A DNA stretch of 64,000 nucleotides, from the NCBI GenBank assembly GCA_015499995.1, contig JADNRV010000062.1, positions 124,001 through 188,000 on the forward strand, read 5' to 3'. Both the position numbers and the translations under genes were made by a program. Under the pieces are notes generated by a model. That model was not told where the DNA came from. It did not search any database and worked only from the letters and a program-made list of their open reading frames with translations. Origin of the DNA: Flammula alnicola. Its lineage: Eukaryota > Basidiomycota > Agaricomycetes > Agaricales > Strophariaceae. Numbering within the stretch: position 1 is the stretch's first letter; the number at the start of each line of letters is the position of its first letter. Positions 21,302 through 31,202 of this stretch are shown piece after piece.

Positions 21302-22540
21302 ATGCTCGCCCGTCGCTCCCTTGCCCGCGTTGTCGCGCAGCCCGCTGCCCTCGGCGCAGCACCCGTCAATGCCAGGAACATGGCCACCCTGCGCGAAATT
21401 GAGCTGCGTCTCAAGTCCGTCAAGAACATCGAGAAAATCACAAAGGTCTGACGCGACATCTACCGCGGAAGAACCCATGTCTGACTTTAGGTTTCTAGTC
21501 GATGAAAATGATTGCGTCTAGCAAGCTTGCAAAGGCCCAGAGGGCCATGGAGGCCGGAAAGTCGTATGGTATCGCTAACAAGGGTCCGTGTATTTTATTT
21601 CGCATCATATTGCACATAAATCTCCAACACCGTATATCCAACAGAGGTCTTCGCCCACGTTCCTTCCGACAAGCCCACCCCGAACAAGCTGTTCATCGTT
21701 ATCTCTTCCGACAAGGGTCTCTGCGGTGGTATCCACTCGTCGGTGTCCAAGGCCACCCGCAGGGCTTTGAACAACGAGACGGAATCACCTCTTGCTGGCT
21801 CATCAGCCAACGATTTCACCGTCGATGCCAACTCCCCAATCGTGGTCATCGGTGACAAGTCGAAAGCCCAACTGCTCCGTGTCGCTGGACAGAACTTCCA
21901 AATCACCTTCAACCAAATTGGTCGTGACATCCCTACATTCGCTGATGCCGCCAGTGTTGCGGACCTTATCATCCAGAGCGGTATCAAGTACGATTCGGTA
22001 GTCCTCGTCTACAACAAGTTCGTCTCTGCCCTTTCATACGAGCCTGCCGCCATGGAGATCAAAGGAGAGGAAGCCTTGAAGGAGAGCAGTGCGTATTCAT
22101 TCTCTCCCACCCTCAGGAAATTTGCCGACGTCCTTTTGCGCTATTAGATGCCTTCAAGGTTTACGAGAACGAGGATGACGCTACAAAGGACCTTGCTGAA
22201 TTCTCCCTCGCCAACGCCATCTACGCCGGGCTTACCGAAGCCCACGCCTGCGAACAGAGTGCTCGGTACGTTTTCGTGCTAACAACTTTCGCAAACCCAC
22301 GACCTCATGATTCACTTGTCTTTTTCTTCTTTCCAGTCGCAATGCCATGGACAACGCCTCCAAGAACGCCAAGGACATGATCAACAGCCTCCAAATGCAG
22401 TACAATCGTGGTCGCCAAGCCGCTATCACGAACGAGCTGGTGGATATCATTACTGGTAAGCTTTATACGCCGTTTACCCTGCTCGTACGTGTTCTTGGCA
22501 TTGACGACTTTCGTTGATCCCAGGTGCCTCTGCTCTGTAA
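21302..22540 (+). CDS. ATP3: Mitochondrial F1F0 ATP synthase gamma subunit, 308 aa
   Basis: Central rotor shaft of F1-ATPase. Exons: 21302-21445, 21499-21583, 21645-22088, 22148-22265, 22337-22455, 22524-22540, summing to 309 codons. An Arg/Ala-rich presequence ([14 protein letters not shown]) is a mitochondrial targeting signal. The body begins [20 protein letters not shown], followed by [17 protein letters not shown] and [14 protein letters not shown], all classic gamma motifs. The C-terminal rotor helix reads [17 protein letters not shown], then [20 protein letters not shown], ending in GASAL. The last exon encodes just five residues. A decayed copy of the 3' half lies at about 34225-34580. 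Confidence 0.97.
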
Positions 22541-22989
22541 GCGGAGTATGTGGTGGAGAATGCCTTATAGATATTGTGTCCGTGCTTGTGTCCTGCATTC
22601 AATCATTTATTCAATCAAATCGCTCGTCGGACTATGATATTTGTTGCCGCTTGGCGAAGGTTGTGGCACTCGTATCTTGTGGTAGCTGCAATGGTTGGGC
22701 AGAGAAGTCTCAAAAATTTCCGTGAATCAAGCCTCTGAAAACTCAGGAGTTTTCGCCGTTTGGAGGCTAGCGGCAACCCTGGACCTTCGAACTTAAAACT
22801 TAAACTTGTTCTCTTTGCCGACACATGTCTTCACGTGGCTTCGAAAGCATCCTGGCATCAACGTGTTCTCCTTATCGATTGCAACTTTAACCGCGTTCAG
22901 TGCATCTCTTAGTCTGCACTCCTACCCCTTCCAGGGATCGAATCGCTTCGATCTCTTCGGAGAGTCAGATCTAAGGATAAATCTGCGCA
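22541..22989. other. Intergenic between ATP3 and gene X
   Basis: Holds the ATP3 3' UTR and gene X promoter. Parts recur at 34581-35194 (for example CATCAACGTGTTCTCC), showing that the duplication included this spacer. Confidence 0.6.
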
Positions 22990-25021
22990 ATGTCTCGCAG
23001 TCAACTTGTTGCTGATCTGTTCGCCAGGCAGGACGCTGTCAGGAAACTCACCAAGACTAAAAGACCTTACTACTTGCAGAGTCTCACTCTCTTTACTGCT
23101 TGCAGAAGATTACCGGAACCACCGGAAGGGAATGTACCACAGAACCACTCTCTAGAGGAGTAAGTGATGCACATCTAACTCCTTTTTGACGATCTGTTGA
23201 CATCATTGAAATCATGGGGCGATAGAGTCCTCAAAAAAGTGGAAGAGGCACTGCGATTGGGAACGTTGAATACTGCGGATAAAGAAACGGATAAGATCAC
23301 TTTGAAATTCCAGGAGGCGCATGTCGCATTGCTCAAGTATATCGATACCTACAAGGTGAAGATGAAGTACGTGTATGCATCGATTTCCAATCGCACTTGT
23401 TGATATTCTCTCCGCTAGAAATGTGCTCGGAAAAAAAGAACTGGACAACGCGGCCCAAGACGATCGCGAAGCTGCTAAACTTTTACGAGACCTTGAAAGT
23501 GGTCTCAAGGCTAGGGTTAGTGCCTTATCTTTATGATTGATTCCTTTAGCTCATTCGAAATAGATGGAATCTATGGCGCGTATGCCGAAGCAGAGGTTGT
23601 CCATTTGCTTTTGGCCAGAGGACCCCTTTCAGTGGGATGTTCAAAGACAACAATTCACATCAAGCTCGCATTTGGTTGAGACACTTAGTAAGTCGGCTTC
23701 GTTCGTCTCTACATTCGGTGCACTTAAATGTCTGAAGTCAAAGTTGCGGAAGCTACAACTTTGGATATGCTGATGCACCGGCTTTTTGAATACACGGCGT
23801 TGCACCCGACACTGTGGAAGAAATTTTCCCTGAAGCAAAACCCGCAATTGTATCTTGTCTTTCCCTCCACCAAGGACACGTTTTCCCAGGCAGCGACTCG
23901 TGATACCGAACGTATCCCATGCCTCGACCCTTGGATCACCGTGAAGAGATTCAAAAAACACACTCTGCACCTTATCGTGAACCGTCAAGACGCGAGCCGT
24001 CGAAACGTCAAACTCAAGGATGGAACAGAAGTGGAACTCTCCCCGGTGTGTACGAACGGCTGGATCCTGGCCGATTGTTCAGATCGAATTGTGGTGCGGG
24101 TGAAAAGTGAGTGCGAAATTCTCCTAGATTTCCTTTTATTCAACCTGGTCGTCTTTTATCCCCCGACAGGTCCGGACTCGTCATTATATCTTCATAAGAT
24201 AGGGACGGCGTTCGAACTGCCACCGTCCGAATTTGAAACACACAATGCACTCAGCGAAAGATTGCAGGTGGGCCATATCCTTTAAACGCAATGGAAACAC
24301 TAATGACATTCTTTCCTGGCGAAGATTCCAGGGACTACAACTCCTGCCGCATACTATCCCCCTGACTTCCCTAGTCCACATTTAGGTGGGTCCCACCATG
24401 ATCGGACCACAGGTTCTTCGCCAGTGAGTGCTTTTCGGGGTCATCCTCGATGTCGATACTTAACAACCTTTGAAGGAAACGGCGATCGCGCGGCCGGCCG
24501 AGAGTCAACCCCCGCATCTCACAGGATCTGACAGCATATCCGGCTCAGATGATGACACTGATGCGAACTTAGATGATTGCGATCGACAAAGTGTATTGAC
24601 CATCACACTCGATGAAGACCAGAGACAGTCCAGGACCCCTACCCCTCCGCTCGTTAATCATCAGCGGGAAACAAGCCAATTGTCGCCATCGGAAGAACCA
24701 CGTGCGGTAGAAAGCAACCTTGGCACGCCCAATTACCTCCAGAACGGTACTATTACCGAGAATTATGTCCAAATCTTGAAAGGTGATAGCGACGAAGACA
24801 GTATAGCTGAAGAAGACCCAATCAATTATGCTTGGGTTCAGGATGATCAATTTAAAAAGGCGAGATCTAGAGATATCCAACAAAACCCGGAGTGGCATTA
24901 TAATTTTCGGAAACGCCTGCAATTAAGGCGGCGCCAACTTAGTTCATCTTCGACTTCTACCAGTGAATCCAGATTCGACTCGGATGTTTATTCCCTTGCA
25001 ACCACTATCGAAGAAGATTGA
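22990..25021 (+). CDS. Unrecognised protein X1, 547 aa, 8 exons
   Basis: I do not recognise the family. Exons: 22990-23159, 23226-23366, 23419-23515, 23564-23687, 23738-24106, 24170-24267, 24325-24423, 24476-25021 (548 codons). The N-terminal part (MSRSQLVADLFARQDAVRK, then repeated Leu/Lys-rich helices such as KKELDNAAQDDREAAKLLRD) looks helical, possibly coiled coil. The middle (about residues 180-320) looks beta-rich, with NPQLYLVFPST, TLHLIVNRQDASRR and TNGWILADCSDRIVVRVK. The C-terminal about 215 residues are low-complexity, Ser/Asp/Glu/Pro-rich and acidic, ending SLATTIEED. No signal peptide or membrane segment. Every intron boundary is shared with X2 (35195-37159) up to exon 6, after which the C-termini are unrelated. 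Both copies keep frame, suggesting function. Role unknown. Confidence 0.75.
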
Positions 25022-25475
25022 ACCGCAGAACGGTAGACTTACGGGCTGCCTTGCCTACTCAGGTCAGTCAACACAAAGTCCCGTCCTTATTTTATCATTG
25101 AGTAAACAGACCCTCAGATGACGATCAAAACAGGCTTTTACTTCACGTTCGACAGTCTCCACAAAATCCTGTACTATCTTGAACATTTCTACCTGATCCT
25201 ACCGATCTTCAAGCCCCCTTGAAGTTCTCGGTTCTAGTTAAAGCTCGAACAGCAGCTTCAAATTCACCTGATCGGTAAATCGATCTAGGTTGCCAGACAC
25301 CACACCCGAGTGAAAATATTTGGAACGTACCCTTTGAAGAGTCCCGAGAGATTCAAGTCATCAAGTATTGTTCTCTTTCAAGTGGCGCATAGTCAGGGGT
25401 GCAGAAACATCTCCGTGCCATTGATCCCGACCAGCGACACTTTGAACTTTCTTTCACCTTGGCGACACCCCGATC
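24815..25475 (+). repeat. X1 3'-end module, copy 1
   Basis: The last about 200 bases of X1 coding sequence plus about 450 bases of downstream DNA recur at 29600-30307, and in shorter, more diverged form at 25711-26180. Shared landmarks are GATGATCAATTTAAAAAGG, the region around the X1 stop, and ATTGAGTAAACAG. Confidence 0.8.
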
Positions 25476-25710
25476 TTCCGCCTCCAACCCGACGTGCAGC
25501 AAGAGATATTCTATCACTGTCTCCCGACCCATCGTAGTAACCCGAGTATATGGAGCAGCTGGTGATCCAAAGTTGTGCTCGTCTCTCCTCGAATTTGGGC
25601 GAAACTACACATCAAATCCCTGCCGACTTTCGTATAAATTATACTCATGCACATGATTATCCGGACATGGAAAGAAGGGAGTTTTATTCGACCATGCGGA
25701 CCCGCTGCGA

Positions 25711-26180
25711 GGCGGTACTATTACTGAGAATTACCTCGGAATCTTAGATGTGAGCGTCGGTGATCTGAGCAACGAAGCAGGTATCGAAGGGAGCGGTGAT
25801 GATATATAGCGACGAAGGAAGTGCAGCCGAAAAAAACCCAATCAACGATCCCTGGGTTCAGCATGATCAATTTAAAAAGGCAAGATATAGAAATATCCAG
25901 TAATACCCCGAGTTGCATTATATTTTTCAGGAGCGCATGCAAGCAGGCGTCGCCATCTTCGACTTCGACCAGTCTCGTATCGCGTGAATCCAGATCCGAC
26001 GCGGAAGTTTATTCCCTTGCTTTCACCATCGACGAACATTAAACTGCAGAATAGTGGACTCGCGGGCTGCCCTGCCTACTCCTGAGGCTAGTCAGCACAA
26101 AGTCTCGTCGGTACCTTGACTTAACTTATCATTGAGTAAACAGGCCCTCAGACGATGTTCAAAGCAGGCTTTAGCAGACC
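25711..26180 (+). repeat. X1 3'-end module, copy 2 (diverged)
   Basis: Matches X1 from about 24750 through the stop and 3' flank. Stops and indels make it non-coding (for example TAG in place of a Gln codon after ATATCCAG). A following segment at about 26400-26745 is repeated again at 30390-30660. Confidence 0.75.
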
Positions 26181-27373
26181 ACTGTGGCGACCTTACCTTC
26201 AGGCACTCCTGACGTCGCTACGGGTCGGTCAAATAAAAACACCAATCTTGCGCTCGACCTAGCGGAAAGACGCCGTCAACTGGAAGCTGAACTCGCCGCC
26301 CTCACGCCGTATATTCCTCCATCATCTATGCCTATGCATTTGCCGGTACCCATCCCTCCGGCAAATAACCCCGCCCCTGTGAATCCCTCTTCTTCGACGC
26401 TGTGATCTTGGGACTCTTCTTAGTCCGTAATCAGGGAATGCACCATGTCTGGAAAGTTTGAAGAGATCAGAGGGGTTTACGTTGAGGGCTATGAGGTGAA
26501 TGAGGACTTCGTGAGCGGGTTCGTTGCTGGAGAAAGCGTGAAGGGGCGGCAAGACTACCAGCGGGTGCGGCCGTTGGGCTCGGAGAGTGTGTCGGGGGGG
26601 GGGGGAGGACAACAGAGGCCCCTATAAAAGGATCAAAAGTGAGTAGTACTCTGATTGGTATTTGCGTCTGCCCCCACCTTCGGACGATGGGTTCGACTCC
26701 CTCTCTCCGGAACTATATTTCGTGCTCAGCACTTATACTTCTCTTTATCAGGCACTCTATGTTACCGGAGAGGCCCCCTAGATGGAGACCGAGACTGGGT
26801 CATGGGTTATCTATACGGTACTTATGATGTACTTTATATACCCAGTTGGCAACTTCCAATAATTCTATATATTTGTTCTGACGTTCTTGTGGTATATCAA
26901 AGGAATTAATTGACTGAAATTTGACTCTGGCATTATTCATTCGCTCTTGCTCTTGTATTGGCTTTGCCATTGTCGCCCTATATAGAAGTTACTGTGGCTC
27001 GCCGATGACGGCTGGTACTGCCTGTATGAGCCTTTTAAATTTGGGTGACTTTTCATACCAGTCGGCGAGAATAGGCGCCCAAGTTGTCGGTGCATTATCA
27101 CCCGGCGCCTCTTTCGCTTTCTGCGTTCTCAAGGGATGGAAATTCTCCTGGCCTGGAACCCGCATCCTCCGTGGTCATATAAACTCGGCTACCCATCAAG
27201 ATTACGCACCACCTGTCGTTGGAAATGCTCTTCTCAGAATCTCAGCCTGAACCTTCATCATGTAATGTTATTCTGCAATCAAAGCTCATCAAGTTCAAAT
27301 CATCTGCTTCGGAAAATACGCCGCACAGACGCCCGTTCTATCCAACCATGTACGACGTAGATCTGGGCGAATT
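26181..27373. other. Repeat-rich stretch without supported genes
   Basis: About 26400-26745 (G-run, GTTGGGCTCGG, CTCTCTCCGGAACTATATTT) is the first copy of a segment repeated at 30390-30660. The small frames here have no recognisable domains. Confidence 0.5.
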
Positions 27374-27688
27374 TTACGCCCCCTTCAAGCAACAATAAAC
27401 CTTGTACCCGGTCCAGCAACAAGCACCGTCGCCACAACTGTCTCTACCCCGCTCAACATATGGATCCCCACAATGGCCGGCGCAAAATGGGGCCGTTCCA
27501 TCCCAGTAGCAACTTGGGGCTGCTGCCAGAGTATTGTTAGCGCCTTCGGTGACATTTGCTGCCAGAGTATTGTTAGTGTTAGTGCCTTCGTTGACAGGCT
27601 TGCTATATCCAGCCGGAATGACTCCAGCGAGAAAAACGCAGAGGGCTACGAGTGGTAACACTACGAGGCCTGGTAAGAAATATTTCAT
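27374..27688 (-). CDS. Small secreted cysteine-rich protein, 104 aa
   Basis: Start chosen at ATG 27688 (MKYFLPGLVVLPLVALCVFL); the frame is open a few codons upstream but only from GTG. The first about 20 residues form a signal peptide. The middle is Asn/Thr/Ala-rich with a short internal duplication (NNTLAA repeated, from an about 27-base direct repeat). The mature C-terminus has a dense Cys pattern: CYWDGTAPFCAGHC, then SCGDGACCWTGYKVYCC, eight cysteines in about 45 residues. This suggests a disulphide-stabilised extracellular peptide. I recall similar CYW-GTAPFC proteins in other basidiomycetes but no known function. No intron. It could be called effector-like, which is inference. Confidence 0.75.
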   Translation of the reverse strand: MKYFLPGLVVLPLVALCVFLAGVIPAGYSKPVNEGTNTNNTLAANVTEGANNTLAAAPSCYWDGTAPFCAGHCGDPYVERGRDSCGDGACCWTGYKVYCCLKGA

Positions 27689-28859
27689 AGCAGGACAAAA
27701 GGAAATGCTCACTTGAGATAGAGAACTAGATAGAGAAGGCGGATGGTCGAAAGCAACGTGTAATAATCACTGTAATGATCACCTACGAAGAGAGAGCGTG
27801 GCTAATTAACACTGGGTCACCGTACATAGCGATCAACGTACCCTGGAAGTATCTGTTTGAGACACTGGGTAAACGATACAGATACGCTGTCGCTTTTATA
27901 CCTGTAGCATTTGTTCTTATTTACACTTCTGTGGGCCTTCTGGTAGAATTACAAGTTAGAACTTAGAACTGCGAGAAAATGGAAAGGCCATGTCCGACAG
28001 GAGTAGCGTGAAGAACTTTGAAACGAAGATCGACTTCTGAAGCTTCCTCAGACCGACCATTCCATTTCTGCAGGAGACTCAACTTTCAAGTGTAGTGCAA
28101 TCTCTATGGTTAAAGATCGATACCACGTTGGTAATTTTATTTTACGCGGAAGTTTTAGTACTCCAGCGATGATGTCCAGGAAGGTATAATGAATGAGTTT
28201 CTTGTAAATCTTTCGGTACACTGCATTATTTAATGGAAATCCGTAGACAGTTTCCTTGGATATTTCTGGGACAGTCTGGAATAGGGTGAACAGATCGAGA
28301 AGACAAATGCCTGAACTTCCATAATGAAAGTTCAAGCTTCAAGCTTCAAGCTTCAAGGTATTTCTGTCAAACTCGAAGGCTGTAGCCGCACGACCAGAAC
28401 GAGGAGGGTTTTCGGTTCCTACAGCCACGAAGTCTGGAAAACTAGTGATTCTAATCGCAGAAGAGCATATAATTTCATACTCATTCAGCGTGTGGCCAGG
28501 CGTTGGCTTGACTTGCACATGTCCTGCATGTCCTGATAGATTTGGTATAAGTAGATGACTATCAGATTAGATTGCAATCTCTCAAATCCTTCCCACGGTC
28601 TAAACATAACAACACGACATAAACGTATTCGATGCAAGTTGGCACATCGACCGCCGAACAACCAACCAGCGTAGAAGTTCAGCGGCGCCAATGGAACACT
28701 ACTACGACTATCGTCAAACGTACAGCGTCATTGGGAGCGAATAATCAACTCTGCCTCCGTTCGCATGGCCTTGAGCTCATCCTCGAGGTCTGAATCTATA
28801 GATCTCCTCCTGTGGATTCTGAATGTCACAATCAACCACTGCTGGGGAGTCGGACAGTT
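27689..28859. other. Gene-poor stretch
   Basis: A 95-codon minus-strand frame at 28048-28335 has no recognisable domain. A small tandem repeat (AAGCTTC, three copies) sits at about 28334-28357. Nothing else supported. Confidence 0.45.
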
Positions 28860-29345
28860 GAAGACTATGGAGGACTATGGATCCTTGTCCGTGCCACCGA
28901 AGGAACGACAATATAAGCGCCAGATCTGTGTCTTCTCTGCGGTGTTCATCATCTTCAATCGCGTTATAGGGACCGCCGGGTATGTGCAACTTTAATGGAA
29001 AACACGTACAACTGATAATGAGACGTTGGACAGGATCTTTGCGACCCCTAGCACGATTTCACAGAAGCAGCGTTGGCCTTTCTTGTGAGTGTCTCAGCGG
29101 TTTCTTTGCGCTTAGACTTACAGCTCGGCTGGGGCATTCATCGCAGCGTTGGGCATGCAGGTGTACATTATATGGGGAACCGTACATTCAAGCAGCTTAG
29201 GTTAACTTCTTGATACCCGAACTTACGATCTTATGCAGGCACTGCCTCACACCGGCCGTGAGGAAAGCTATCTCGAGCACCTTTTTCCATCACCTAAACG
29301 ACTCATCACGTCTATCTATGCCGCTAACGCTGTCTTGCTCGGTAC
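28860..29345 (+). pseudogene. Truncated amino-acid permease (LAT / MUP1-like) relic
   Basis: Exon-like pieces match the N-terminal part of fungal L-type amino acid transporters: EDYGSLSVPP and ICVFSAVFIIFNRVIGTAG (28867-28979), IFATPSTI (29034-29084), GAFIAALGMQVYIIWGT (from 29124) and REESYLEHLFPSPKRL...YAANAVLL (29238-29340). Splice sites remain at 28980-29033 and 29201-29237. The motif SVGLS is readable only in a different frame from IFATP, so there is a frameshift inside the second piece. Homology stops at about 29345 after roughly the third membrane segment, and none of the later segments are present. It is a 5' fragment of a transporter, cut by a rearrangement at the border of the repeat that follows. 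Confidence 0.7.
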
Positions 29346-29385
29346 GGCAACCGAGCTAATGGGGTGATTCACGATAGCCAACTTC

Positions 29386-29455
29386 GGCCAAACTTGGCTT
29401 CCAACTTCGGTGCCAACTTCGCCTCCGATTTTGCAAAGTTGGAACGCGAAGTTGG
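29386..29455. repeat. CCAACTTCG-rich direct and inverted repeat
   Basis: Several direct copies of CCAACTTCG followed by an inverted pair, CCAACTTCGC (29413-29422) and GCGAAGTTGG (29446-29455). It sits at the breakpoint between the truncated permease and X 3'-module copy 3. Confidence 0.7.
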
Positions 29456-29599
29456 ATGATCAGTTTTGTTATGGCGCCGGAAACGCACGAGTATTCGCGG
29501 AATACACCCTAGCATCTATCTCGTCTCATCCCACACCATCGGAATCGCTACTCTCGCCGGTGCGCGCCGTCGCTTTTTTCTGCCTGATTGGCTAAGAGC

Positions 29600-30307
29600 A
29601 CCCAATCACCCATGCTTTGGTTCAGGATGATCAATTTAAAAAGGCGAGATCTAGAGATTTCCAGCAAAAACCGGAGTTGCATTATATTGTCTGAAACGCC
29701 TGCAATTAAGGCGGCGCCAACTTAGTTCATCTTCGACTGCGACCAGTGAATCCGGGTTCTACTCGGATGTTTATTTCCTTGCAACTACTATCGAAGCAGG
29801 TTGAACCGCAGAACGGTAACCTTACGGGCTGCCTTGCTTACTCAGGTCAGTCAACACGAAGTCCCGTCAGTACCTTGACTTATTTCATCATTGAGTAAAC
29901 AGACCCCAGCCGACGATTAAAGCAGGCTGTTACTTCACGTTCGACAGTCTCCCACAAAATCCTGTACTATCTTGAACATTCTCTTCTTTCATTTCTACCT
30001 ATTGCCTAATCCTATCGATCTTCAAGCCCCAAGTTCTCGGTTCCGGTTAAAGCTCGAACAGCAGCTTCAAATTCACCTGATCTGCAAATCGATCTAGCTT
30101 GCAAGACACCCGCCGTGATCCTTGGCCAAATATCAAAGAAACTATCTGGGAGGTACCCTTTGAAGAGTCCCGAGAGATTCAAGTCGTCAAATGTTGTTCT
30201 CTTTGACGTGGCGCATAGTCAGGGGTGCAGAAACCTCTCCGTGTAAGCCATTGATCCCGACCAACGACACTTTGAACTTTCTTTCACCTTGGCGACACCC
30301 CGATCTT
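29600..30307 (+). repeat. X1 3'-end module, copy 3
   Basis: Close copy of 24815-25475 (more similar to copy 1 than copy 2 is), including the degenerate X1 C-terminal coding region and its 3' flank up to CGACACCCCGATCTTC. A further repeated segment follows at 30390-30660, as after copy 2. Confidence 0.8.
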
Positions 30308-30660
30308 CAACAGTGCGCTGGCTGATTTCCTATATCCTAGCTATGTATAATACAAGACTCTTAGCCGACGACCTGCCTCGGAGGCCAGTGGTTCTAGTCC
30401 CCCAGAGATCAAAGGGAGTGATGTTGGGGGCTAGTTCATTGTCGGAGAAAGCGTGAAGGTCGGCAAGGCTACCACCTGCTTCGGCGGTTGGGCTCGGCGA
30501 ATGCGTAGGGGGGGGAAGGCAACAGAGCCGATTATGAAAGGGTCAAAAGCGAGAAGGGCTCTGTTTGTATTTACGTCTAGCCCCATCTTCAGACAATGCG
30601 TTCGACTCTCTCTCCGGAACTATATTTCGCGCTGCGTAGTACTTACTTAATCTCTCGACC

Positions 30661-31202
30661 TGTATTTTCATCTAGAACTTGGTATCATTTGTCTGCATCG
30701 TCCAATGACCTTATTTCTACAATCACACATGGCCTGCCTGCTAGGTGGTTTGACGACTTTCACGGAAATATATCGGAATCCAGCCCCAATCTAATCCCCC
30801 ATCCCGACTTCTCCCTATTATTGAGCCTTTTAGTACTGTCCAATAATGACGCAAAGTATACAAATCTTTGAAACTGCCTCGAACTCGTGAACGCAAAGAA
30901 AGTCTAGAAGTTATGTATTTCGAATGTAGATTTGGTGAATCCGTAGTAGCAATACAACATATCCTACATGGCATCCGGGCCTTCTCCCTCACTGCAGCTA
31001 GTAACCGACGACGACAATATCGAATCCTAAATTCTCTGCTAGCTTCGCCACTTCAGCCGTTTCGAAATCGTGGATTTCACTCGTGAACGTAGTGTAGAGT
31101 TTGGTGTTGGACCTTCGCCTTGTTGTCGCTCGTGCTGGAAATGCACCGAGGCTGGACCATGTAAGGAAGGGAATGTTTTACACGTCTATCCACCGTTCCT
31201 AG
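30661..31202. other. Intergenic, 3' side of NACHT gene
   Basis: No supported gene. The NACHT gene may extend slightly into 31180-31202 if an additional splice is used. Confidence 0.45.

Noticed and set aside
27689..27712. Upstream extension of the Cys-rich secreted protein
   Set aside because: Only a GTG begins it; the first ATG (27688) gives a proper signal peptide.
28048..28335. 95-codon minus-strand frame
   Set aside because: No homology recognised and no flanking exons; could be a relic but unsupported.
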